DNA of 64,000 bases, taken from positions 1,297,366 to 1,361,365 of the forward strand of contig NZ_JAKGAR010000001.1 in NCBI RefSeq assembly GCF_021532625.1. Reading direction: 5' to 3'. The DNA is from Octadecabacter algicola. Lineage in GTDB: Bacteria; Pseudomonadota; Alphaproteobacteria; Rhodobacterales; Rhodobacteraceae. Position numbers and translations under genes: made by a program. Positions 19,654 through 27,007 of the stretch are shown here, one piece after another. The first letter of the stretch is position 1. Every line of letters starts with the position of its first letter. Under the pieces are notes generated by a model. The model did no database searches. It was not told the origin of the DNA and worked only from the letters and a program-made list of their open reading frames with translations.

Positions 19654-20682
19654 CTACTCTGAAATTGTCTGTTCAAAAAATGCAGCTTCGATTTCTCCAA
19701 CCGACGCTTCAGCGTAGGTATCTATGCTTGAAACGAAAAAGTAGGAAAGTTCGCGTCTTATCTTTCCAACATTGACCTTTGAGGGGTTGATGGCGTCAAA
19801 TGCTTGATCGAACTTTGCTATAACCTGAGCAAAGTCATCGGGCTCAATATTTCTGAGGGCCGCCAAAGATTGTTTTGCGCCAACTGTAAAGCCGATAAGG
19901 TTATTCCCCAGCCGCAACCATGTTCTTACTTCGGCTTGCGTAGAAAGTCTTCCCACCTCCTCAAGAATGGCCGAGAAACTAACATCTTCGTCAGTTAGGC
20001 TCGATTCCATAACCCGCCCAACTAATATGTCATTAAGTTTAGATTCGATTATTTTCTTATTTTGGTTGTTAACGTTATTAGTCAAATAGGCTGTGTAAGC
20101 TTCGATAATATCAGACTTTTTGAATGCTCCAGAGACCTTGATGTTCTCAGTCTCTTTTTCTGTTAGAATCGGAAAATTTACGCCTGAAATATCGATAGCT
20201 CCGCCAGTGAGCATCTCAATTTGGTGCCGCGCCGTCATCGGCTTCTGACCGTTGTTGAGCGTTATCATTCGATAGAGCAGCAGGTCATATTTCTTTGCAA
20301 TGATGACGTTAATATGAATTGGGCGATTGACATCGAACGACAAATCTTCTGACGCATCATGAAGAGTATTCAAGCGCTGCATACCGTCAAGAATATAACC
20401 TTCTTTAATATTCTCGTTTATGAATTTCTGGGCCTGCGATGTACTTAAGTCCTTCGTTGAATCTTGGCTCACGAACGCAAGTGTAATCGGCGGCATAATA
20501 CACCCAGATAGGATGTCTGACTTCAGTCTGGAGTAGAAGCCTTTTGACTGAAGTTTACGCTGTTCGCCAAATCGGTTCAGTAGTGGGTACAGTTCATCTA
20601 AAGCAAACGAATAGTTCGCCTTACCAATTGCGACAATGCTATTGATTACATTGTCACGGTCAGTGCTGAAGACTTCTATCAC
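19654..20682 (-). CDS. DGQHR/ParB-like domain protein
   Basis: 342 residues from a GTG at 20682 with AAGGG upstream. GYILDGMQRLNTLHDA places a D-G-x-Q-R signature at 99-103, and NNGQKPMT lies at 143-150; both are laid out as in DGQHR domains (DndB, DpdB) and the related DUF262/GmrS group with DGQQR. These ParB-superfamily domains act in DNA modification and modification-dependent restriction. The preceding PPITLAF strand (about 64-70) also fits. The C-terminal third is helical. It is first in a two-gene operon with the HEPN-motif protein. Codon use is AT-richer than the chromosome, suggesting transfer. Confidence 0.6.
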   Translation of the reverse strand: MIEVFSTDRDNVINSIVAIGKANYSFALDELYPLLNRFGEQRKLQSKGFYSRLKSDILSGCIMPPITLAFVSQDSTKDLSTSQAQKFINENIKEGYILDGMQRLNTLHDASEDLSFDVNRPIHINVIIAKKYDLLLYRMITLNNGQKPMTARHQIEMLTGGAIDISGVNFPILTEKETENIKVSGAFKKSDIIEAYTAYLTNNVNNQNKKIIESKLNDILVGRVMESSLTDEDVSFSAILEEVGRLSTQAEVRTWLRLGNNLIGFTVGAKQSLAALRNIEPDDFAQVIAKFDQAFDAINPSKVNVGKIRRELSYFFVSSIDTYAEASVGEIEAAFFEQTISE

Positions 20683-21006
20683 ATCGTCACCCTTATTCTA
20701 TTCTCTGCCTACTTGGTATTGTTACACAGGCACGTTGCCGAGCATATGGCGGGGAGCCTCATTTCACCAGGCACATCATGGGTGTTTGAACCAAAGAAAT
20801 TTGGGCATCGGCCAATCCTTGATTGAAGAGGGTCACTGCACATCATGTCAGAGGTCGATCGATGTCCGCTTTGGGCCGTTGGCAGCGGTGTGCCTACACC
20901 TGTGAAGCTGGACTTGCCGCAATGAAGCGAAGTTCAGCTTCGAGCCTATTTTGGCGAATACTGCGTTGTGGTTGGATGCCTGCAATGCGCAAGCCAGCAG
21001 GGAACT
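20683..21006. other. intergenic stretch, no gene seen
   Basis: 324 bases upstream of the DGQHR-like operon. It must contain that operon's promoter, but I see no clear boxes. Part of it (about 20860-20910) has words typical of Rhodobacteraceae spacers (TGTCCGCTTTGGGCC) that partly echo 21360-21385. Confidence 0.35.
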
Positions 21007-21204
21007 TCATAATCCGACTGCAGCCGCGACCACATCAAATCGCTGAATGATGTAATCTAGGCAGAGCATAATTGCCGCCAAGCCGGTGGCATTAGCAGCC
21101 GTAGAATTTCTAGTTGCACCACGGGCTGCTCGCAGAGCTAATAGTGCCGCGACACCAGTCGATACTACGACCAGAATAGTGATAATAATCTTAGCGAATT
21201 CCAT
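21007..21204 (-). CDS. small hydrophobic protein
   Basis: 65 residues with an N-terminal transmembrane helix (IIITILVVVSTGVAALLAL) and a second weakly hydrophobic segment. Ribosome site is weak. No family recognised; it could be a spurious frame in a gene-poor region. Confidence 0.35.
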   Translation of the reverse strand: MEFAKIIITILVVVSTGVAALLALRAARGATRNSTAANATGLAAIMLCLDYIIQRFDVVAAAVGL

Positions 21205-21620
21205 AACTTATCGTCCCATTTTGTATCTGTTTTTTAAAAATCAATTTGGCATGAGGATAGAACCGGCACCAGCATTAAAACGCGCATACACAATTTCGAG
21301 CTTCGCGTTCTACAATGAGTGAACCAATCCACCGCATCAAAGAACCACCGTTTTGGGGCCGAATGACCAAATCGGACATTGGGCGCTTGCACCGAAGGTC
21401 TGAAAGGCCCCGCATTGCAGTCCTTGGTCTCCCATAGGTGCCGAACGACCGCTTCAGAGAAGCTGCGGCGCAGCGTCGGACCAACTCACGAACGACAGAT
21501 TTGGGCCGATTTTCTCCGCAATGGGCAAGCTTTTCCAATAGCATAAATCGTTCTTGCGAATTATTGCGAGAAGGAACAATTTAGACATTTAAGAAATCGA
21601 ACATATTGGGGAAAACTGTG
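21205..21620. other. intergenic stretch, no gene seen
   Basis: About 400 bases. A minus-strand frame at 21275-21544 is open but reads like spacer DNA rather than protein. It probably carries the promoter for the two small genes that follow. Confidence 0.35.
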
Positions 21621-21851
21621 GTGAACGAAAGTATATTCCTATTTATAGTGGTCATCTACTTGGCTCCGCTTGCATTTATCTTATGGGCTATTTTGTCGGC
21701 AGTATTTGCGCTTAGGCGGATTGCAAGTGCATTAGAAAATCAAAGTACTGGCACATACCAGAAATCTCAAAAGGCAGTTTCGTTGCCAAAAAAACAGGAA
21801 CCTAGAATCACTAAAGGAGACGATCCAGCCTTCAAGTACATCCCTAGGTGA
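21621..21851 (+). CDS. small membrane protein
   Basis: 76 residues from GTG 21621 (in-frame TTG 21606 and GTG 21618 are alternatives; GGGGAAAA lies upstream). One strong transmembrane helix (IFLFIVVIYLAPLAFILWAIL) followed by a basic, disordered tail rich in K, S and P. No family recognised. It probably forms a pair with the gene 40 bases downstream. Confidence 0.45.
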   Translation: MNESIFLFIVVIYLAPLAFILWAILSAVFALRRIASALENQSTGTYQKSQKAVSLPKKQEPRITKGDDPAFKYIPR

Positions 21852-21891
21852 ACGAGAATTGTCCTGTGCTCACCCGAGAAGTTGAAACACG

Positions 21892-22128
21892 ATGACCGAC
21901 GAACATCCGCAAAAGAAGCGCCGATGGCCTTGGGTCGTCGGTTTCTTGATTTTACTTGCTATGTGTAGCGATGACGACGACGATAATGATCGCCCTCGAC
22001 GGTACTGCTATGACTTTTCAAACAACGAAACTCTTTGTTTTGCTAAGCCGCTACCAGCCGATCAATTTTGCTATCTTGAGGAAGACGACAAAGTCAGGTG
22101 CTATGATGAACGCAATTCCAATCGATAG
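21892..22128 (+). CDS. small anchored protein with acidic and cysteine-rich tail
   Basis: 78 residues: a basic N terminus (KKRRWPW), a short membrane helix (VVGFLILLAMC), an acidic run SDDDDDNDR and a tail with four cysteines that could form disulfides outside the membrane. Weak ribosome site. No family recognised. The cysteine LLAMC is not a convincing lipobox. Confidence 0.45.
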   Translation: MTDEHPQKKRRWPWVVGFLILLAMCSDDDDDNDRPRRYCYDFSNNETLCFAKPLPADQFCYLEEDDKVRCYDERNSNR

Positions 22129-22277
22129 AAGAAACAGAAACTGAAGCCCAATGCTTCTGGCTCACAGAAACCTGCTTCATCAACTCTGGATGCATCTAAA
22201 CATTCTCGCAATGTTCTCACTGCCAAAGCAGCCTACTCTAAGCAAAAAATCACATAAACTCAAAAAGATGCTTAGTC

Positions 22278-22321
22278 TTGCAAATCCGTGTACACGAGTT
22301 CGATTCTCGTACTCGCCTCCA
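22278..22321 (+). repeat. att2: variant tRNA-Cys 3' end
   Basis: 44-base copy of the tRNA-Cys 3' half, identical to att1 except for four bases in the T stem. The changes are paired: C51-G63 becomes G-C and G52-C62 becomes A-T, so the stem still folds. It is the junction of elements A and B. Confidence 0.9.
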
Positions 22322-22483
22322 CTAAAACCACAATATGCTGTGTGTTTTTCCTAATACCCCCATCAAGACCACAAGCCGCAAGCTGTACACAAATCGTACA
22401 CACTCCGCATGCAGTTTTCGCTGCACGTTACCCATTTTTCCGTATAGCATTAAATAGAAGGTGTTTGAGGGGAGCGGTACACG

Positions 22484-23899
22484 ATGAGCTACGGCGCAAA
22501 GACTGTAACTGTGCACAAAAAGCTAAAGCTCGACCGACGTGCTAACAGCACGAATTGGTATGCACGATTAACGCTTGAGAACGGCAAACGAGTTATCAAA
22601 AGCACTAAGACAGACGACTTAGAAGACGCGAAAGAAATTGCGTTAGCGTTATATTATGAGACGCAAGCACGCATCAAAAACCAGCTTCCTGCCCAAACAC
22701 GCAAGTTCAAACACGTTGCTGCTTTTGCCATCAAACAAATGCAGAACGAACTTGCCGCTGGCAACGGCAAGCAAGCATACAAAGACTATATCTCCGCACT
22801 GCAACGCTGGCTCATTCCATACTTTGGCACCTTAGATGTAGCAAAGATCGATTTGGCAGCACTGACTGCGTTTGACGCTTGGCGCACTGAGCAAAACAAC
22901 AAGCCGTTTTCACAAAGCGGCATCAATAACCACAACGCGGCTTTAAACAGAGTTCTGGATCAAGCCGAATTGAATGGCTGGATTGTAAAATCAATGCGCC
23001 CCACCCTGCTAAACAAGGGGACCAAAAGCGAAAGTAGAGGCAGCTTTACGGACGCTGAATACACGAAAATATACACAGCTCTGCGAACTTGGCACAAACA
23101 AACTCAGAACAGTAAAGCTGTCGCAACACGTGAAGTTCTAAGGAACTATGTACTGTTCTTGGCAAACACTGGCGTGCGACATGGCACCGAGGCGCTTGGG
23201 TTGAAATGGCGCAATATTGAGTGGGAAACAGTTAAGGACGAGCGCTATTTGATGGTGAACGTCGACGGCAAAACGCGAAAACGCAGCGCTGTCGCACGCG
23301 ACAAAGTCGAAGAATATTTGGACCGTCAGCGCAAGTTTAACGCGCTACTGACCGACGGAACCTTGGATGAGTTGATTGCGGCGCGTAGCGATGAGTTTGT
23401 TTTTACGACGCGGCTTGGCGACGTTGCGAATATCTTTAGCCTAAATCGCGCCTTCAATGCTCTTCTAGACACTCTGGACCTGAAACATGGCGCGGATGGA
23501 AAACCACGCACTTTATACAGCTTCCGACATTATTACGCGACGCGCGATCTAAAGCGTGGCGTTAGCTCGCATGCACTTAGCAGACAGCTGGGCAACAGCA
23601 CAGCGATGGTCGACAAACATTACAGCAAATATAGCCCGCTGCTTAACGCTGAAATGCACAGCGCACGCAACATGCGCAGCGAAACCAAGTCGACGCCTAA
23701 AACGGGCGCACAAAGCGTCGTTGACGTCGCGTTTACGATGCTTGCGGATGCGCAGCTAGATGAGCATGGGTTGATTGCTGTACTTGGCGTCGGTCAGAAC
23801 GGTTATTTTGCGACGGACGAAATCAAGCTCAAAGCACTTTCAGCAAAAAGTGCTGAGTTAATCACCAACGATACGTTTCTATTAATTTTGAATGGATAA
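22484..23899 (+). CDS. tyrosine-type site-specific integrase (element B)
   Basis: 471 residues. The catalytic domain is complete: arginine in NTGVRHGTEALGLKWRNI, HxxR in YSFRHYYATRDL, tyrosine in STAMVDKHYSKYS. An N-terminal Arm-type beta segment (TNWYARLTLENGKRVIKSTK) and a core-binding domain (about 80-170) precede. The tail after the tyrosine (about 400-471) is longer than usual and unassigned. It faces away from att2, whose 3' end lies 163 bases upstream. An intrinsic terminator follows directly. Confidence 0.93.
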   Translation: MSYGAKTVTVHKKLKLDRRANSTNWYARLTLENGKRVIKSTKTDDLEDAKEIALALYYETQARIKNQLPAQTRKFKHVAAFAIKQMQNELAAGNGKQAYKDYISALQRWLIPYFGTLDVAKIDLAALTAFDAWRTEQNNKPFSQSGINNHNAALNRVLDQAELNGWIVKSMRPTLLNKGTKSESRGSFTDAEYTKIYTALRTWHKQTQNSKAVATREVLRNYVLFLANTGVRHGTEALGLKWRNIEWETVKDERYLMVNVDGKTRKRSAVARDKVEEYLDRQRKFNALLTDGTLDELIAARSDEFVFTTRLGDVANIFSLNRAFNALLDTLDLKHGADGKPRTLYSFRHYYATRDLKRGVSSHALSRQLGNSTAMVDKHYSKYSPLLNAEMHSARNMRSETKSTPKTGAQSVVDVAFTMLADAQLDEHGLIAVLGVGQNGYFATDEIKLKALSAKSAELITNDTFLLILNG

Positions 23900-23922
23900 G
23901 CAGGCGCAGGGTTCGCGCCTGC
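23900..23922. terminator. bidirectional hairpin between convergent genes
   Basis: Perfect 8-bp stem GCAGGCGC / GCGCCTGC with a 7-base loop, filling the gap between the integrase stop (23899) and the convergent stop at 23930. T-runs are short, so termination strength is uncertain. Confidence 0.65.
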
Positions 23923-23929
23923 TCGATGT

Positions 23930-24352
23930 TTAAGCAGCCTTGCGCTTGTTCAACCCAGCTTCGATTGCAGCATCCAGTTCGCCGCTACGTGCGGCTGCCA
24001 AAAATGCACTCAGTGCAGTTTCGACTTCCTTCAGCGTTTTAACAAACACAGCGTTCCCGTTGCCAAGATCAAGCACTTTGCTGCCGTAGCGACACTGCAC
24101 ATACCAACCACTGTCTTGCTCAAAAAACCAAGCACGCACCTGCCGCATTTTCTCAATGGCAACTTTTTCGCCTTGCTCGTTCTTCGCCCAGCCCTTTGCA
24201 CGCACCATGTGCGTTTCTCCCTTAAGCGCCGCGGCTAGTACTTTTACTTGTTCTTCGATTGCAACGACAAGCTTTGCACGTCTTTGCTGCGTCGGATCAC
24301 TTTTGCTTACCCGCTTAACTGTCTTCAAAGTTAGTTTCGTTAGTTCCGTCAT
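23930..24352 (-). CDS. DUF6641-like protein
   Basis: 140 residues from ATG 24352, chosen for its strong site AAGGAG 8 bases upstream; a longer reading to 24424 exists. The central WFFEQDSGWYVQCRYGSKVLDLGNGNAVFV segment and the ELDAAIEAG tail match proteins I know as DUF6641, found on plasmids and integrative elements near AAA ATPases. The N terminus is a basic helix. Function unknown. It follows the AAA gene across a strong hairpin. Confidence 0.6.
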   Translation of the reverse strand: MTELTKLTLKTVKRVSKSDPTQQRRAKLVVAIEEQVKVLAAALKGETHMVRAKGWAKNEQGEKVAIEKMRQVRAWFFEQDSGWYVQCRYGSKVLDLGNGNAVFVKTLKEVETALSAFLAAARSGELDAAIEAGLNKRKAA

Positions 24353-24434
24353 TCGTTCGCTCCTTGCAAATAGATGCTGCAAGTGTGTTTTCAAAATGAG
24401 CTTTGAGCTATCGGAAATCACCATAAAACACTAT

Positions 24435-24461
24435 AAAGCCTGTACAAAATGTACAGGCTTT
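24435..24461. repeat. 12-bp perfect inverted repeat
   Basis: AAAGCCTGTACA / TGTACAGGCTTT with a 3-base loop, between the AAA gene stop (24468) and the DUF6641-like start (24352). The stem is strong enough for a terminator or attenuator, but no T-run follows. As duplex DNA it could be an operator. Confidence 0.75.
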
Positions 24462-24467
24462 GCTGGT

Positions 24468-25196
24468 TTAAACTAAGCGCAACGGCGGTTTGGTTTTTGG
24501 TGGAGGATTGGCGTTTCGGATCGTTTTATTCACGGCTGTCTGGATCGGTCGGAAGTCGACTGTCGTTGTCTTGATTGGTAGCTGAGCAGTAATTAGTTCC
24601 AACACCTTGTCTCGCCCTACATGTAATCCTGCACATGCCAATTTTGACTGAACCAGTGGAACAAAGTTGCTTGGCGCTTGCGGGCGGACTTCGAGCTGGG
24701 TGTTGAACCGACTAACTAGTGCTGGTGAAAACACTTTACTTGTCGCTATGCGATCAGACACTTTTACGTTCGTTGTTGCCAGTATCATGCTTCGCAACCC
24801 GTCAGAGTTACTCCAATCAATAAACGCCGTAAGTTCTCGCTGTTGCATCCCAGAAAGCTCGTCCAATTCATCAATAATCAAAACGGGACAGTTTGAATAA
24901 AAATGCGCTAAGTTATACCAACCTAGAAGCCATTTGCTGTTCAGTTTTTTGGCAACCTCCTTGTCCTTACAGTTCAAAAATATTAACCCGTCCTCTGTCA
25001 ACGCCGCAGTACTGCATCGTCCTTGCGCAATCGCCTTTGCAATTGTTGTCTTGCCCGTGCCGGGCAAGCCCCACAGAAGCAAATTATCGGTGTTGGCGGG
25101 ACTTAAAAAATCCCGCGCTTCATCCTCGGTAAACTTGTCAGCGAAAACACATTGCTGAAAGCTAACGGCTTCATCACGCTCCCACTTATCGCTCAT
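24468..25196 (-). CDS. AAA+ ATPase of element B
   Basis: 242 residues from ATG 25196, which overlaps the TGA of the upstream gene (TGATG). Walker A GLPGTGKT at 43-50, Walker B VLIIDELDEL at 105-114, a sensor-1-like ATTN (about 141-144) and an arginine-finger-like VSRFNT. The lid domain follows (about 185-230). It resembles clamp-loader or Holliday-branch-migration type AAA proteins of phages and integrative elements rather than IstB/TniB transposition ATPases, although the latter cannot be ruled out. It may act in replication or packaging of the element. Confidence 0.72.
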   Translation of the reverse strand: MSDKWERDEAVSFQQCVFADKFTEDEARDFLSPANTDNLLLWGLPGTGKTTIAKAIAQGRCSTAALTEDGLIFLNCKDKEVAKKLNSKWLLGWYNLAHFYSNCPVLIIDELDELSGMQQRELTAFIDWSNSDGLRSMILATTNVKVSDRIATSKVFSPALVSRFNTQLEVRPQAPSNFVPLVQSKLACAGLHVGRDKVLELITAQLPIKTTTVDFRPIQTAVNKTIRNANPPPKTKPPLRLV

Positions 25197-25993
25197 CACG
25201 CTGCCTCCAGATCAATGTTTGCCGATTCAGAAATCAACTTAGTCGCGTTTGCAGCATCTTCCTTTTGCTTGCGCTCCAATTCATCGGCGCGTTCCTTGCT
25301 GTCCTGCACGTCAAGCGCTTTGCCAACACGTGCCAGTGCCTGCTTAGTCAGCGCCGCATTATCTACAGTTGTAACAATGCCAAACGTTCCGTCCGCATTT
25401 TTCCGCACGACTGCCACACAGTATTCAGCATCTGGTTCCGCAGCGCCCATCGAAGCGATGTGGGCAGACGCAACAGGTGCTAGCTGGTCGGTGAACTTAA
25501 GTTCGGCACGAGCGCGCGCGATATAGTCGACTGGAACTTGTCCGTTTCCACTGCGACGCACTGCATCAATGCCGCCTGCTCCGATGATCCAGTCTACAAA
25601 ACTAAGGTCAGTATTTGTGTGCAGGTCCTCAGCGAATGCGATGCGAAGCACGCGAGCATATGTGCTTTCACGCTTATTGTTCAGATTACCGCAAACGAAG
25701 CGGATAACTTTGAGTTCAAGACTAGTTGCTTGGGTTGCGTGCTTCGCTTTGCTGCTGCGGGTCATCTCGCTCAGCTTGTAATCAAACAGCTCACGAACCG
25801 GCTTCGGCTCTTCTGCAGTTTTTAGTTCGACAAGTACAGCGAATGCATTGGATAGCACGTCATAGACGGCGTTATTTGCGCGGGTCAGAAGTGCATCAGC
25901 AGACTTGAAGCGCTTTTGAAGCTTTGTGAGGTCGCTAATGGCTTTGATGGCAACGTCGTTGTTCAAGACTGAGTTTTCAGTTGTGGTAGTCAT
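25196..25993 (-). CDS. unknown protein, first gene of the AAA operon
   Basis: 265 residues from ATG 25993, with a near-ideal site AAAGGAAAC just upstream; the frame continues to 26113 but without support. Mostly alpha-helical, including a central domain (KVIRFVCGNLNNKRESTYARVLRIAF, about 90-125) and an alanine- and lysine-rich coiled-coil C terminus (about 225-260). I do not recognise the family. The tight overlap with the AAA gene suggests a partner or loader protein. Confidence 0.65.
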   Translation of the reverse strand: MTTTTENSVLNNDVAIKAISDLTKLQKRFKSADALLTRANNAVYDVLSNAFAVLVELKTAEEPKPVRELFDYKLSEMTRSSKAKHATQATSLELKVIRFVCGNLNNKRESTYARVLRIAFAEDLHTNTDLSFVDWIIGAGGIDAVRRSGNGQVPVDYIARARAELKFTDQLAPVASAHIASMGAAEPDAEYCVAVVRKNADGTFGIVTTVDNAALTKQALARVGKALDVQDSKERADELERKQKEDAANATKLISESANIDLEAA

Positions 25994-26139
25994 TTTGTTT
26001 CCTTTCAAGATCGAAACAAGATTTGGGATATTTCCCTTTTCGCCGAGGCTTGATTGCCAGCGACATATACAGAATACGTCAAATATATGCGCTTTGCGGG
26101 CTACCAAAAACACACCGACCTGATATGATATAAAATCTA

Positions 26140-26156
26140 TTAACCAACTGGTTTAA
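26140..26156. promoter_or_regulatory. candidate operator between divergent genes
   Basis: Inverted repeat TTAACCA-ACT-GGTTTAA, imperfect at one base, ends 5 bases before the ATG at 26162 and lies about 150 bases upstream of the divergent operon (start 25993). The position would suit a repressor controlling both. Confidence 0.4.
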
Positions 26157-26161
26157 AACAA

Positions 26162-26989
26162 ATGATTGAAAACAGATATGCTGTTGGACGTGTGTTTTAC
26201 GTTCATGCGCCACCCTTCAAAGGCAGAAGGTCAAAAACAACAGGTGAATTCCTGTCAAAACGACTCGCTCGAATCAAACAACCGTTCGTCGGCGCTGAGC
26301 CGTGGCAGTGTTCGATTTATTACTTTTGGTGGGAGTTCTTGCGCCGTCACGAAGGCTATAAGGACTGTTGCCTGCGCGGTGGTAAGGGACAGTATCGACA
26401 GCTATTCAAAGACTTTGGTGACATTCACGCTTGTGGCGTCGAGGACTTTTGGGCGTGGTGGACGACAAAGCGCGATGATGGGCTGAAACGCGGTGAGTAT
26501 CTTTTTGCTGAACCACCTGCTCGGCAATTGCGCGCAACCGATGGGGTGTTGAACACCCAAACTACGGACACACTGCTCGTTGAAATACCACTAGAAGTCA
26601 GAACTCCGCAGTTAGTAAAAATGTTTAGGAAAATGCTCCAAGATCACAGTAGCGAAGTCCGTTCAGCCCGAAAGATTAGCCGAGCACGTTATCCTGTCGC
26701 GACCAGCGTTCCACTTCATACCCTGCACCTCTCTCTGAGAGCATTGGACACTTGGAATGAGCATCTTCACCGCAAGAAAAAATATGAGCAATGCGACATT
26801 GCTGGCATCTACGTCAACGAAGTCGTGCATGGAGAAACCATCGCAAAGTTGATGCGTGCAGACTTGCCATACAAAGATGTTGAACGTGAAGTCCGCAGAC
26901 GCAAAACGCAGGCGTTCAATCGCTATTTGACTGCCGCACAAGAATATGTCGAATACGCAAGTATCGGGAGCTTCCCTCGAAGAGGTTAG
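26162..26989 (+). CDS. unknown protein, Trp- and Arg-rich
   Basis: 275 residues. The N-terminal half is rich in aromatic residues (WQCSIYYFWWEFLRRHEGY, FWAWWTTKRDDGLKRGEYLF) and the C-terminal half is basic with helices (DVEREVRRRKTQAFNRY). I do not recognise it. Similar Trp-rich proteins occur beside DUF6641/AAA genes on integrative elements, so a DNA-binding role within the element core is a reasonable guess. Divergent from the AAA operon; the short AT-rich gap probably holds both promoters. Confidence 0.55.
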   Translation: MIENRYAVGRVFYVHAPPFKGRRSKTTGEFLSKRLARIKQPFVGAEPWQCSIYYFWWEFLRRHEGYKDCCLRGGKGQYRQLFKDFGDIHACGVEDFWAWWTTKRDDGLKRGEYLFAEPPARQLRATDGVLNTQTTDTLLVEIPLEVRTPQLVKMFRKMLQDHSSEVRSARKISRARYPVATSVPLHTLHLSLRALDTWNEHLHRKKKYEQCDIAGIYVNEVVHGETIAKLMRADLPYKDVEREVRRRKTQAFNRYLTAAQEYVEYASIGSFPRRG

Positions 26990-27007
26990 TGGATGCTTTT
27001 ATAGCCT

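Larger units (their letters stand above)
16589..22321. mobile_element. integrative element A
   Basis: About 5.7 kb bounded by the tRNA-Cys 3' end and the variant copy at 22278-22321. An integrase sits beside the tRNA, as is usual. Contents are a 57-residue ORF coupled to the integrase, a two-gene module (DGQHR-like plus HEPN-like motif protein), three small membrane or exported ORFs and long gene-poor stretches. No conjugation, replication or phage structural genes are visible, so it is either a small cargo element or a decayed one. Confidence 0.8.

Noticed and set aside
21275..21544. 89-codon minus-strand frame
   Set aside because: Composition resembles Rhodobacteraceae spacer DNA; no start signal or fold features.
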